A DNA stretch of 64,000 nucleotides from Sphingomonas sp. 1F27F7B (GCF_005503355.1 NZ_SCMK01000005.1:184668-248667); one strand, 5' to 3'; positions 46,201 through 56,409 are shown, counted from the stretch's first letter. Notes: generated by a model not told the origin, from the letters alone. Numbers and translations are program-made.

Positions 46201-49200
46201 CCTTGTTGCTGGAGAGTCGATCTTCATCACCCAGGCATCGGGGGTGAATTATGCCTCGAAGAATGTCGGCATCTGGAACGTCGATGTCGCGCTGAATCCG
46301 TCCGATTACCAGGCCGGGCCGAACACGTTGCTTTCCAACTATATCCTGCCGACGCTTGGCACGATCCAGGGCGAAATCACGCCGGCGCCACTGCATATCA
46401 CGATCATCGGTAACCCGACCAAGACCTATGACGGCAACAACAGCGCTTCGCTGGGCCCGTCCAATTATCAGGTGGACGGCTTCATCACCGGCGAGGGCGC
46501 AGCGGTCAACCAGCCGAACGGCACCTATGCCTCTTCGGATGCCGGTGTGTGGACAGTCACCTCGGTGCTGAACGGCGGCAATTTCGATCCCTTCGCGGGC
46601 ACGTTGATGTCGAACTACTATATTCCCGCGACGGCCACCGGCCTGGGGACGATCGTCCGGCGCAACCTTGGGCCGGGCGTGATCTATGTCGACATCACCG
46701 GCAATCCCACCAAGATCTATGACGGCAACAACATCGCGACGCTTGTGCCCGGCGACTATACGCTGGGCGGGTTCATTGCGGGTGAGGGGGCCATCATCAC
46801 CCAGACGGTGGGCCAATATGGCGGCATCGATGCCGGCCCCCAGGCTGTGACGGTGCAGCTTGCCCCGGGCGACTTCAATCCCTCCCCTGGCACCAACCTC
46901 AACAACTACACGCTGCCCACGGTGGCGACCGGCATCGGCACGATCCTGAAGGCACCGCTGAGCATCGCGATCACGGGCAATCCCACCCGTGTCTATAACG
47001 GTCAGACGCGCATCGGTCTCACCAATGACGTGTTCACCATCACCGGCGTGGTGGCGGGCGAGAGCGTCACGGTGACGCCCGGCAATATCGGCAATTTCGA
47101 CAGCGACGATGCCGGCAACCGCACGCTCACCGTCAATTTCCCGAGCCAGGCCAATTTCATCGCCGGCGCGAACACCTTGCTCACCAACTACACGCTGCCC
47201 ACGGTGGCGACCGGACCCGGCACGATCACGCCGGCGCCGCTCAACGTCCTGAACGTTTCAGCGCTGAACAAGGTCTATGACCAGACGACCGCTGCGCAGC
47301 TGACGGGGACCGCGAGCCTGTTCGGTGCCATCTCGGGCGACGATGTCGTGTTGAGCTCGGTGGGATCGACCGGGACCTTCGCCACAGCGAATGTCGGCAA
47401 CGGGATCGCTGTGACGGTGGCAGGTTACACGATTTCAGGTGCAGATGCCGCCAATTACCAGCTCTTCCAGCCGAGCGGAATCACCGCCAACATCACTCGG
47501 CGCGGGCTGACGATCGCAGGGCTGATCGCCAACGACAAACTCTATGACGGCAACACGACCGCTACGCTGGGCGGATCGCCCGTGCTCGTCGGCGTGCTGG
47601 GCGGCGACACGGTGATGCTCGATGGCGCCGCATCGACCGGCAGCTTCCTCCAGTCCAATGTCGGTGCCGATCTGCGGGTGAATATTGGTGGCTTCACCAT
47701 CGCCGGCGCCCAGGCCGGCAATTATTCGCTCAGCCAGCCGACCGGGCTGACCGCCGACATCAATCCTGTGACGCTGATCGGCACGATCACCGGCAACCCG
47801 ACCAAGACCTATGATGGCACGAGGAGCGTGTCGCTGGGTGCCGGTAATTATTCGCTGACCGGCTTCATCGCGGGCGAAGGCGGATCGATCGCCCAGTCCG
47901 CCGGTGCTGCCTATGACAGCGCCGATGCCGGTGGGCGCACGGTGACCGCGACGCTGGTGGTTTCCGATTTCGTCGCCAATGCCGGTACGCTGCTCAGCAA
48001 CTACATCCTGCCCGGCACGATCTCCGGTGCGGGCACGATCAACCAGGCGATCCTGACCGCCGCGATCGTGGGCAACCCGACCAAGGTGTATGACGCGACC
48101 ACTGTCGCGACACTGGGTGCCTCCAACTACGAGCTGGACGGCTTCGTTGCGGGCGAGGGCGCGACCGTCAATCAGACCGTGGGCGCCTATGGCGAGAAGA
48201 ATGTCGGCACCCGCGGTGTCACCGCCACGCTTGGCTCGGGCGATTTCACCGCGAACAGCGGTACGCTGCTCTCCAACTATTTGCTGCCGGTCAGCGCTGC
48301 GGGCACCGGCACGATCACCCGGGCCCAGCTGCACGTGATCGGCATTCTGGCCAACGACAAAGTCTATGACGGTGCAACCGTCGCGACGCTGAACAGCGCG
48401 GGCGGCGGCCTGTCGGGTCTTCTCGGCAGCGATGTCGTCACGCTGGTTTCGGGCGGTGCCAGCGGCGCCTTCGCGACCAAGAATGTCGGCACCAACATCG
48501 CCGTTACCGCAACCGGCTACGGCATCACCGGTATCGATGCGCTGAACTACACGCTGCTGCAGCCGACCGGGCTGGCCGCGAATATCACTGAGGCGACGAT
48601 CTCGCTCGCGTCGGTCATCAAGGTCTATGATTCAACTACCGGCCTGCCGACCGCGAACAGCGCCTATACGCTGAGCGGCGTCGTCGCCGGCGACACGGTA
48701 TTCGTCAACGCCGCGGGGATCACCGGCAATTATGCCGACAAGAATGTAGGCACCGGCAAGGGCGTCACCGTGTCGGGCGTCGCGATCGGCGGTGCGGACG
48801 CGGCGAACTATACGATCGCGACAACGGCCACGAACCAGAATATCGGCATCATCACCCCGGCGCGGCTCGATGTCGTCGGCGCTGTGGCGCAGCGCAAGAC
48901 CTATGATCGCACCACCACGGCGCAGATCGACAACACCAATACCGCGCTCGCCACCGTCTATGCGGGCGACCTGGTGACTCTCAATCTGACGAGCACCGGC
49001 AATTTCACTAACGCCAATGCCGGCGCCAGCAAGCCTGTCACCGCCACCGGATACAGCATTTCGGGCGCAGACGCCGGAAACTATCAGCTGTTCCAGCCGG
49101 TCGGTCTCAGCGCGACGATCGATCCCAAGCAGGTCTTCCTGATCGCAGTGCGCCGCGATTATACCGGCGATGTCACTCTGCCCACCGATGCCTCCGGCTA

Positions 49201-52200
49201 TCTGTTCGACGGCGTGATCGCGGGCGACACGGTGTCAGCTAATCTGGCGGGCATCGGCGGCGCCTATGCCGACAAGAATGTCGCTGGCTCGCTTTCGGGC
49301 ACCACGGTGAACAACGGCATTCCGGTCACGGTGACCGGCCTGATGCTCGGCGGCGCCAGCGCCGGCAACTATTTCGTTGACCCGAGCGTCGCTAGCCAGC
49401 CGATCGGTATTATCGATCCGAAGCAGCTCATTGCCGCGATCGTCAACAATCCCACCAAGACCTATGATGGCAACGACGTCGCTACGCTGGCCACGGGCAA
49501 CTACCAGATCACCGGCTTCGTCGCCGGCGAAGGTGCGACGATCAACCAGACCCTGGGCACCTACGGCTCGGTCAATGCCGGCACCCGGTCGGTCACCGCG
49601 ACCCTGACGGCCGGCAATTTCGACGTCGCCGGCGCTACCGCGCTCTCCAACTATATCCTGCCGACCAGCGCCACCGGCAACGGCACGATCGATCCCCGGA
49701 TGCTCACTGTCTCGGGGGTGATCGCCGGCAACAAGATCTATGACGGCAACACTGTCGCCACGCTCAACAACGCGGGCGCGACGCTCAACAACGTCGTGCC
49801 GGGTGACACCGTGGCGCTGAACAGCAGCACGGCGACCGGCCAGTTCGCTACCAAAAATGTCGGCACCGGCATCATCGTGACGGCATCGGGTTACACGCTC
49901 GATAACAATTCCTTCGGCAACTATACACTGCAGCAGCCCGCCGGTCTTTCGGCAAACATCACCCAGGCACTGCTTACCCTCACCGGCGTGACCAAGGTCT
50001 ATGACGGCACCACCGCGCTGCCGGGTACGGCGGGCGCGTATACGCTGAGCGGCATAGTGCCGGGCGATACCGTGACGATCGATACCGCAGCGGCGGTGGC
50101 GAGCGGCGGCTATGGCGACAAGAACGTCAACACTGCCATCCTTGTCTCGATCGGCAATCTGCAGGTCACCGGCGCGGACTCGGGCAACTACTCGATCGCG
50201 CCGTCGATCACGAACCTGGGGATCGGCACGATCACCCGCGCGCCGCTGACCGCGGCGATCATCGGCACGCCGACGCGAACCTATGACGGCACGACGGCGG
50301 CCGCACTGCTTTCGTCCAACTATCAACTGACCGGGTTCGTCGCAGGTGAAAGCGGAACCGTGAGCCAGACGATGGGCAGCTACAACTCCCCCGATGTTCT
50401 CACCGCCACCACGGTTACGGCCAATATCAACGGCTTCATCGTCGCAGGCACCAGCACCGACCTGAACAATTATGACCTGCCGACCAGCGCCAGCGGCGCA
50501 GGCATGATCAATCCCGCGGCGCTGGCGATCGCGATCATCGGCAGCCCGACCAAGATCTATGACGGCAACACTGCCGCGGCACTTGCCGGCGCCAACTATC
50601 AGCTGACCGGCTTCTTCCTGTCGGAAGGGGCGACGGTCACGCAAACCGCGGGCAGCTATGACGGTGCCAACGCGGGCGGGCACACGGTGACGACGACCCT
50701 CGTTGCGGGCGACTTCACCGCCAATGCGGGCACGCTGCTTTCCAACTATGTGCTGCCGACCAGCGCGAGCGGCACGGGCCAGATCGACCAGCGGGCTCTC
50801 ACCGCGGCAGTGATCGGCACGCCGACCAAGACCTATGACGGCAACATGATCGCCACGCTGCTTTCGTCCAACTATCAGCTTACCGGCTTCGTCATCGGCG
50901 AAGGCGCAACGATCACCCGGACCGACGGCACCTATGCCGCTGCCAACGCCGGCAACCAGCTGGTCACCGTGTCGCTCGCCGCCGGAGACTTCGCTGCCAA
51001 TCCGGGCACGCTGCTTTCCAACTATGTACTGCCCGGGGTTGCGACCGGGCCGGGCCTGATCAGCCGTGCAGTGCTCACCGCGCTGGTCATCGGCAACCCC
51101 AGCCGGGTCTATGACGGCACGGACGACGCCATCCTCGCCGGCGCCAACTATCAGCTGACCGGCTTTGTCACGGGGGAGGGGGCGACTGTCACCCAGACAG
51201 CCGGCAGTTATGACTCGGTCAATGCGGGATCGCGGACGGTGGATGTGCTGCTCGCAGCGGGCGACTTCACCGCGAATGCTGGGACCGATCTCGCCAACTA
51301 TGTGTTGCCGACCATGGCCACCGGCGCCGGCACGATCACCCAGGCGATGCTGACCGCTGCGATCATCAACACGCCGACCAAGATCTATGACGGCAATGCG
51401 ATAGCCACGCTGACCAGCACCAATTTCGGCCTGACGGGTTTCGTCAGCGGCGAGGGCGCGGTGGTGACCCGCACCAGCGGCGCCTACAGCTCGGCCAATG
51501 CCGGATCCCGGAACGTGACGACGAATCTTCTGGCAAGCGATTTCACTGCCACGGGCGGGACGCTGCTCAACAACTATATCCTGCCCACCAGCGCCAGCGG
51601 CGCCGGGCTGATCAACCAGCGCGCGCTCACCGCCGCGGTGACTGGTGTTCCGGAAAAGGTCTATGACGGCACCAATCTCGCCACGCTGACTTCGGCGAAC
51701 TACCAGCTCACCGGTTTCGTCGCAGGCGAGGGGGCGACGGTGACCCAGACGAGTGGCACCTATGCGTCGAGCGATGCGGGCTTCCGTCAGGTCACGGTTG
51801 GACTGGGCATCGGAGATTTCGTCGCAAACTCGGGTACGTTGCTCAGCAACTACACTTTGCCGGCCGGCGCCAGCGGTGCCGGCCTGATCACGCGCGCGAC
51901 CTTGACTGCGTTGATCATCGGCAATCCGACCAAAGTCTATGACGGCACGATCGGCATGCAGATCACCAGCGCGAACTATCAGCTGCTGGGGTTCGTATCT
52001 GGTCAGGGCGCTACCGTCACCGAAACCACGGCGCGGTACAACATCGCCGATGCAGGCGTCCGCACGATCCTGGCCAGCCTAGGCAGCGCCGATTTCGTCG
52101 CCAATCCCGGCACGTTGCTGACCAACTATATCCTGCCGGTCAGTGCTTCCGGTATCGGCACGATCGATCGCGCCACGCTCACCGCCGCGATTATCGGCAA

Positions 52201-54709
52201 CCCGACCAAGGTCTATGACGGCAGCACCACCGCCACGCTGACTTCCGCCAACTACCAGCTCACGGGCTTCATCGGCAGCGAAGGCGCGACCGTCACCCGG
52301 ACGGCAGGCACCTATGGCGGCGCCGACGCGGGCACCTGGACGGTCATGGCGGGCCTGTCCGCGGGAGACTTCACTGCGAACAGCGGGACACTGCTCTCCA
52401 ACTATGTCCTGCCACTCAGCGCCAGCGGCACGGGAACGATCATCCAGGCCCAGATCCTGGCGAGCATCATCGGCACACCCAACAAGGTCTATGACGGGAC
52501 GGATATCGCCACGCTGCTGAGCAGCAACTACCAGCTCGCCGGCTTCGTCGCAGGCGAGGGGGCGACCGTGACCCGGACCGCCGGCACCTATGCCTCCGCC
52601 AATGCCGGCTCGCGTGCCGTGAATGCCACGCTCACCGGCAGCGACTTCACTGCCAATGCCGGCACCAACCTGGCCAATTACATCCTGCCCACCAGCGCCG
52701 CCGGCCCCGGGCTGATCAGCCCGGCAGTGCTCAGCGCGATCGTGATCGGCATGCCGACCAAGACCTATGACGGGACCACGCTCGCCACGCTCAATTCCGG
52801 CAACTACCAGCTAGGCGGCTTCGTCGCGGGCGAAGGCGCGACAGTCACGCAGACGGCGGGCACCTATGCAAGCGCCGATGCCGGCACGCGGTTCGTCACT
52901 GCCACGCTCGCTGCAGGCGATTTCACCGCCGATGCCGGCACGCTGCTCTCCAACTATGTACTGCCCGCCACCGCCACCGGGCTCGGCCGGATCGACCAGG
53001 CAATACTCAGCGCGATCATCATCGGTAACCCCGGCAAAGCCTATGACGGTACCACGCTGGCCACGCTGATCCCTGGCAACTACCAGCTGAGCGGCTTCAT
53101 CGCCGGCGAGGGGGCCAGCGTGAGTCAGACCAGCGGCAGCTATGCCACTGCCCAGGCCGGCGCGCATCTCGTCACCGCCAATCTCGGCAGCGGCGATTTC
53201 ACGGCGAATGCCGGTACCAATCTGGCCAATTACGCCTTGCCGACGAGCGCCAACGGACTCGGCACGATCAATCGCGCCGTGCTGACGGCGGCGATCATCG
53301 GTAATCCCGGCAAGACCTATGACGGCAATGCCGTCGCCGTGCTCACTTCGGCCAATTACGCGCTCTCCGGCTTTGCGAGCGGCGAGGGGGCGGTCGTGAG
53401 CCAGGGCTCGGGCAGCTATGCCTCGTCCAATGCCGGATCCTGGCTGGTGACCGCGCTGCTCGGCTCGGGGGACATCACCGCCAATGCGGGTACCGATCTC
53501 GCCAACTACATCCTGCCGACCAGCGCCATGGGGCCCGGAACGATCAATCGCGCAATGCTCACCGCTGCGATCATCGGCAACCCGACGCGTATCTACAACG
53601 GCACCACCGCTGCCGCGCTAACCGCCGCCAACTACCAGTTGATCGGGTTCATCGCGGGCGAGGGAGCAACGATCAATCAGGCGACGGGCAATTACGACAC
53701 GCCCAACGCGGGCGCGCGCACCGTGACGGTGATCCTGGCGAGCCAGGACTTCGCGGCGAATGCGGGCACGCTGCTCGGAAATTATGTACTGCCCGTCAGC
53801 GCGAGCGGCGCCGGGCAGATCGACCGCGCCTTGCTGACAGCTGCGATCGTCAACACGCCGACCAAGACCTATGACGGCACGACGCTCGCCACGCTGACTG
53901 CCGGCAATTTCGCGCTTACCGGCTTCGTCGCCGGGGAAGGCGCAATGGTCACCCGCAATGCCGGGATCTACAGTTCCGCCAACGCCGGGGCGCGTACCGT
54001 CACTACCAGTCTGGTCGCTTCCGATTTCGCCGCGAGCCAGGGCACGTTGCTGTCCAACTATATCCTGCCGGCCGGCGCGACCGGCGCGGGCCTGATCAAC
54101 CGGGCCGACCTCGTCGTCACCGTCACCGGCAACCCCACCAAGCCCTTTGACGGTAACACCAGTGCCACGCTTGGCGCATCGGACTTCACCATCGGCGGCT
54201 TCGTACCGGGAGAAGGGGCGATCATCACCGAGACCCATGGTAACTATGCCAGTGCAAGGCCCGGGACTCATCAGGTGAGCGTATCCCTCGATCCCGGGGA
54301 CTATTCCGCGAACCAGGGCACTTTGCTCTCGAACTACAATCTGCCTTCGGTTGCGGTCGGCCCGGGCGAGATTACCCGGTCGGGCACTGCCTGCGCAGTC
54401 CCCTATGCCACCGATTGCGAGCTCAACGGGCTGGCCCAACTGTTCGGCGTGCCGCGCTTCTACATCCCCTATCCCTCGGCCTACACGCCGTATTTCGCGC
54501 GGACCAACGGGCTTGCCGGCCTGCCGGGCGTGCTGCGCCAGGCGAGCGTCACTCCCATTCCGGGCGGCCTGCTGATCCGCACCGGCATGCCGACGATCAA
54601 CTCGCCCGAGGCGATCCTGATGCAGGGTGAAGCGGGCAAGACCTTCACGATCCTCTTCCCGCCCGAGCAAACCCCAGCGCCGCTCGATCTTGAGGAGACC
54701 AAGCCCTGA
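43280..54709 (+). CDS. Giant two-partner-secretion exoprotein (TpsA) with YDG repeats
   Basis: A 3809-residue exported surface protein. The ATG at 43280 follows ggagg; a GTG at 43247 gives 11 more residues. An extended N-terminal signal (hydrophobic core AALLGAAMLLATAAPAFAQ) precedes a filamentous-hemagglutinin secretion domain (about 50-300; NPHGVVVGPGGQVLTGG). From about residue 590 to 3695 there are some 34 YDG-type repeats, about 91 residues each, with the signature K-x-Y-D-G. A C-terminal tail of about 110 residues has two cysteines. No toxin-type pretoxin motif is seen. An adhesin or biofilm matrix role is likely. TpsB is encoded right after it. Confidence 0.93.
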   Translation: MTRVVSCRVALLGSSTLALRDQARSGRRQTAALLGAAMLLATAAPAFAQSAPPMPSGGVFTAGSGTIQPGPSTMTITQSSDRGVIDWHDFSIAADHQVSILNGSGATLNRVNGGTLSRIDGMLTATGSVYLMNPHGVVVGPGGQVLTGGSFVASTRAIDGDTFMAGGALTAKGSSDGAIVNAGSIVSRTGSVVMIARAVENNGSIVAGQGHVTLAAADEVLLAATDGKSDGIYVSVAGGRGDVTQTGRIEAASVALRAANGNIFALAGNRDGLIQATGSATIDGQLWLTAPQGKVEVSGTLKAVNADGSGGRIGVNGHDIILAGTANLSAAGTRGGQVLIGTSGYGTGEGLAHSTVIADGARISTGGPGGGGLIETSGHSFDLGPARILPGTGGIWLIDPDDLVIDAAAATGIVTSLNAGGSTVMVQTTAGGTGGVGDITVASPIVWTQPTGNLTIDAYRNIAINAAITGPGDITLNAQGALSVGAAVSGRAVLAQIAGAVTINAGGSLSGTGNVDIVGASFTNLAGAGAVSSSGGTWSIVSDDAANSSDGGLTPDYYLYDYLNATGAPTTGNSRKYREAPSVSFTLGAVTKTYDGTPDIVLGASNVNLTGLVNGDDFTLDGIYASKNAGNGIEVTASNFLANRGGVPVYGYSVTTPMVTAAVGTIDRAVLTAGIIGTPTKTYNATTAVALTSANFQLTGVVSGESIAITGAASAAYDSAGAGSRTVDATLQAPNFSAGSGTLLTNYVLPTTATGAGLINAAKILISGVTANDKIYDGNTTALLNTARATIFGVVPGDTVTLDAAGATGVFATKNVGNAIAVTGTGFVLSGASAGNYVISQPTGLAANITPRDILVTGLVANDKVYDGTRFASVNTDGLVISGIVVGDDVIPVAGTGAQIAFAQKDVGNAIGVTISGIGLGGVDGGNYNLNFASNLTANITPRPLTISGNAMLTKVYDGTTNAVVDSSQVGLGNLVAGESIFITQASGVNYASKNVGIWNVDVALNPSDYQAGPNTLLSNYILPTLGTIQGEITPAPLHITIIGNPTKTYDGNNSASLGPSNYQVDGFITGEGAAVNQPNGTYASSDAGVWTVTSVLNGGNFDPFAGTLMSNYYIPATATGLGTIVRRNLGPGVIYVDITGNPTKIYDGNNIATLVPGDYTLGGFIAGEGAIITQTVGQYGGIDAGPQAVTVQLAPGDFNPSPGTNLNNYTLPTVATGIGTILKAPLSIAITGNPTRVYNGQTRIGLTNDVFTITGVVAGESVTVTPGNIGNFDSDDAGNRTLTVNFPSQANFIAGANTLLTNYTLPTVATGPGTITPAPLNVLNVSALNKVYDQTTAAQLTGTASLFGAISGDDVVLSSVGSTGTFATANVGNGIAVTVAGYTISGADAANYQLFQPSGITANITRRGLTIAGLIANDKLYDGNTTATLGGSPVLVGVLGGDTVMLDGAASTGSFLQSNVGADLRVNIGGFTIAGAQAGNYSLSQPTGLTADINPVTLIGTITGNPTKTYDGTRSVSLGAGNYSLTGFIAGEGGSIAQSAGAAYDSADAGGRTVTATLVVSDFVANAGTLLSNYILPGTISGAGTINQAILTAAIVGNPTKVYDATTVATLGASNYELDGFVAGEGATVNQTVGAYGEKNVGTRGVTATLGSGDFTANSGTLLSNYLLPVSAAGTGTITRAQLHVIGILANDKVYDGATVATLNSAGGGLSGLLGSDVVTLVSGGASGAFATKNVGTNIAVTATGYGITGIDALNYTLLQPTGLAANITEATISLASVIKVYDSTTGLPTANSAYTLSGVVAGDTVFVNAAGITGNYADKNVGTGKGVTVSGVAIGGADAANYTIATTATNQNIGIITPARLDVVGAVAQRKTYDRTTTAQIDNTNTALATVYAGDLVTLNLTSTGNFTNANAGASKPVTATGYSISGADAGNYQLFQPVGLSATIDPKQVFLIAVRRDYTGDVTLPTDASGYLFDGVIAGDTVSANLAGIGGAYADKNVAGSLSGTTVNNGIPVTVTGLMLGGASAGNYFVDPSVASQPIGIIDPKQLIAAIVNNPTKTYDGNDVATLATGNYQITGFVAGEGATINQTLGTYGSVNAGTRSVTATLTAGNFDVAGATALSNYILPTSATGNGTIDPRMLTVSGVIAGNKIYDGNTVATLNNAGATLNNVVPGDTVALNSSTATGQFATKNVGTGIIVTASGYTLDNNSFGNYTLQQPAGLSANITQALLTLTGVTKVYDGTTALPGTAGAYTLSGIVPGDTVTIDTAAAVASGGYGDKNVNTAILVSIGNLQVTGADSGNYSIAPSITNLGIGTITRAPLTAAIIGTPTRTYDGTTAAALLSSNYQLTGFVAGESGTVSQTMGSYNSPDVLTATTVTANINGFIVAGTSTDLNNYDLPTSASGAGMINPAALAIAIIGSPTKIYDGNTAAALAGANYQLTGFFLSEGATVTQTAGSYDGANAGGHTVTTTLVAGDFTANAGTLLSNYVLPTSASGTGQIDQRALTAAVIGTPTKTYDGNMIATLLSSNYQLTGFVIGEGATITRTDGTYAAANAGNQLVTVSLAAGDFAANPGTLLSNYVLPGVATGPGLISRAVLTALVIGNPSRVYDGTDDAILAGANYQLTGFVTGEGATVTQTAGSYDSVNAGSRTVDVLLAAGDFTANAGTDLANYVLPTMATGAGTITQAMLTAAIINTPTKIYDGNAIATLTSTNFGLTGFVSGEGAVVTRTSGAYSSANAGSRNVTTNLLASDFTATGGTLLNNYILPTSASGAGLINQRALTAAVTGVPEKVYDGTNLATLTSANYQLTGFVAGEGATVTQTSGTYASSDAGFRQVTVGLGIGDFVANSGTLLSNYTLPAGASGAGLITRATLTALIIGNPTKVYDGTIGMQITSANYQLLGFVSGQGATVTETTARYNIADAGVRTILASLGSADFVANPGTLLTNYILPVSASGIGTIDRATLTAAIIGNPTKVYDGSTTATLTSANYQLTGFIGSEGATVTRTAGTYGGADAGTWTVMAGLSAGDFTANSGTLLSNYVLPLSASGTGTIIQAQILASIIGTPNKVYDGTDIATLLSSNYQLAGFVAGEGATVTRTAGTYASANAGSRAVNATLTGSDFTANAGTNLANYILPTSAAGPGLISPAVLSAIVIGMPTKTYDGTTLATLNSGNYQLGGFVAGEGATVTQTAGTYASADAGTRFVTATLAAGDFTADAGTLLSNYVLPATATGLGRIDQAILSAIIIGNPGKAYDGTTLATLIPGNYQLSGFIAGEGASVSQTSGSYATAQAGAHLVTANLGSGDFTANAGTNLANYALPTSANGLGTINRAVLTAAIIGNPGKTYDGNAVAVLTSANYALSGFASGEGAVVSQGSGSYASSNAGSWLVTALLGSGDITANAGTDLANYILPTSAMGPGTINRAMLTAAIIGNPTRIYNGTTAAALTAANYQLIGFIAGEGATINQATGNYDTPNAGARTVTVILASQDFAANAGTLLGNYVLPVSASGAGQIDRALLTAAIVNTPTKTYDGTTLATLTAGNFALTGFVAGEGAMVTRNAGIYSSANAGARTVTTSLVASDFAASQGTLLSNYILPAGATGAGLINRADLVVTVTGNPTKPFDGNTSATLGASDFTIGGFVPGEGAIITETHGNYASARPGTHQVSVSLDPGDYSANQGTLLSNYNLPSVAVGPGEITRSGTACAVPYATDCELNGLAQLFGVPRFYIPYPSAYTPYFARTNGLAGLPGVLRQASVTPIPGGLLIRTGMPTINSPEAILMQGEAGKTFTILFPPEQTPAPLDLEETKP
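45030..54370 (+). repeat. Array of about 34 YDG-type adhesin repeats within tpsA
   Basis: Units average about 275 bases. The common unit reads, with variation, I-x-G-x-P-T-K-x-YDG-x-x-x-A-x-L, then NYQLTGFVAGEGATV, then TANAGTLLSNYVLP. I counted 34 KxYDG or clear variants (YNA, YNG, YDR, YDS, FDG, and one RRDYTGD). The first third is the most varied, with VxANDKxYDG units; from about 50,200 on the units become more alike. Confidence 0.9.
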
Positions 54710-56409
54710 TGCGCCGCCTTGCATGCCTGTCGCTGGCCGCGCTCGCCGCCGCGACTCCCGCTGCCGCCCAGGATTTCAAGCGCGTAGTCCCGAAGCTGCC
54801 CCCGGCGCCGGCGCCAGCCGAGGTGAGGGTCCCCGATCAGGCTCCGCCGCCGGTGGACGATCAGACGGTGCTGGTGCCCGAACTCAAGGGTGTCGTATTC
54901 GTCAACGGCATCGCGGCGGTTCGGCCTGTCACCGACATGCCCGGCGGCCTGGCCGCACCGGATCTGCCGCTGCTTCAGACCCCCGAATTCGCTGCCCGCG
55001 TGCGGTCCTATCTTGGTCGCCCGCTCACCCGTGCAGGACTGAACGCGATCGCCCGGCTGGTGCGTGACGCTTATCGCGCCGCGGAACAGCCTTTCCTGGA
55101 GGTCAGCGTGCCGCCGCAGAATGTGCAGTCGGGCGTCGTGCAGTTCGTCGTCACGCCCTACCGCGTCGGCGAGATACGCGTGACCGGCAACAAGCATTTC
55201 TCCGGCCGGCTGATCCGCGGGATGGGCGACTTGCACAGCGGTGAACAGCCCACGCTGCCGCGGCTGCGCAAGGCTCTCGACGACTATAACCAGAACCCCT
55301 TCGTCACGATCAATGCCATCGCCAGTCCTGGCGCGGAGACGGGGGTGACCGACATCAATCTCGAGGCGAAGGAGACCTTCCCGCTTCGCGTCTATGGCGG
55401 TTACGACAATCAGGGTACGGCGCTGCTGGGGCGCGACGAATGGTATGCCGGTTTCAACTGGGGGAATGTGCTCGGCACGGGGCAGATACTGTCCTACCAG
55501 TTCACCCGCAGCTTCAAGGGCCGCTATACCTCGCATTCGGTGAGCGACACCGTGCCGCTCGGCCCGGACGATCGACTGCTGTTCTTTGGCGCCTATGCGA
55601 TCCAGGATCCTGATCTCGGCCCGATCTTCAAGAGCAAGGGGCATTCGGGGCAGATCAGCGGCCGCTGGGCGCATGATTTGCCGGGCTCGACCCGCGTGAA
55701 GCATAACCTCCAGATCGGGGTGGATTACAAGCGCACCGACAACAACCTGGACTTTCTGGGTTTCCGCATCCTCGATTCCGCGGTGGAGATATTCCAGATC
55801 CCCGTCACCTATAACGGTACCTTCATTGATGGCGGCGGCCGCACCGTGGTCGACGCAAGCTGGACCTTCTCGCCGGGCGGAGTGACTGCGCACAACAAGG
55901 ATGCCGCGCTCAACCTGCTCGTGCCCTATTCGGACGCGACCTATGGCTATGGCCGCATCTCGGTGACGCGCACCACTTTCCTGCCCAAGGGTGTCACCTG
56001 GATCGTGCGCGGCATGTTCCAGGGGGCGACGGGCAACCTGCCCAACAGCGAGCAGCTTGGCGGCGGCGGCATCGGCAGCGTACGCGGCTATGATCCAAAC
56101 ACCGCGCTCGGCAGCGAAGGCCTGCTGCTCAGCACCGAGCTGCGCACGCCGGTCTTCCATCTGCTCGACAAGAAGATGGACGATTATCTTCAGTTCGGCG
56201 TGTTCATGGACTATGCCAGCCTGTGGCAGCCCACGCCCTATCCCGATCTCCCGCATCGCGACGAACTGGCCAGCGTCGGCTTCAACGTGAACTACGGGAT
56301 CGGCCGGCATCTCGACCTGCAGCTCCAGGTCGGGCGCCAGCTGAAGCGGGCGCCGTTCGAGACCGAGAAGAAGACGCGGGCGTCGATCATCGCGACCATC
56401 GGGTTCTGA
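54709..56409 (+). CDS. TpsB outer-membrane transporter (ShlB/FhaC family)
   Basis: A 566-residue Omp85-superfamily transporter that would export the preceding exoprotein across the outer membrane. Signal peptide ends AAAQ near residue 21. A Pro-rich stretch is followed by POTRA domains (about 60-220; VSVPPQNVQSGVVQFVV, GEIRVTGNKHFSGRLIRG) and a barrel with the L6 motif VRGYDPNTALGSEG. The last residue is Phe, as in barrels. The ATG shares one base with the tpsA stop (TGATG), so translation is coupled. A partial copy of its 3' end lies at 41834-41968. Confidence 0.94.
   Translation: MRRLACLSLAALAAATPAAAQDFKRVVPKLPPAPAPAEVRVPDQAPPPVDDQTVLVPELKGVVFVNGIAAVRPVTDMPGGLAAPDLPLLQTPEFAARVRSYLGRPLTRAGLNAIARLVRDAYRAAEQPFLEVSVPPQNVQSGVVQFVVTPYRVGEIRVTGNKHFSGRLIRGMGDLHSGEQPTLPRLRKALDDYNQNPFVTINAIASPGAETGVTDINLEAKETFPLRVYGGYDNQGTALLGRDEWYAGFNWGNVLGTGQILSYQFTRSFKGRYTSHSVSDTVPLGPDDRLLFFGAYAIQDPDLGPIFKSKGHSGQISGRWAHDLPGSTRVKHNLQIGVDYKRTDNNLDFLGFRILDSAVEIFQIPVTYNGTFIDGGGRTVVDASWTFSPGGVTAHNKDAALNLLVPYSDATYGYGRISVTRTTFLPKGVTWIVRGMFQGATGNLPNSEQLGGGGIGSVRGYDPNTALGSEGLLLSTELRTPVFHLLDKKMDDYLQFGVFMDYASLWQPTPYPDLPHRDELASVGFNVNYGIGRHLDLQLQVGRQLKRAPFETEKKTRASIIATIGF

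Noticed and set aside
47435..50683. Long open frames on the minus strand inside tpsA (about 300 and 480 codons)
   Set aside because: They are opposite-strand shadows of a repetitive, high-GC gene, with low-complexity Arg/Asp/Gly products and no ribosome sites.
43280..54709. Contact-dependent toxin (CdiA) with C-terminal toxin
   Set aside because: No pretoxin motif and no toxin-like domain in the C-terminal 110 residues; tpsB follows directly with no immunity gene between them.
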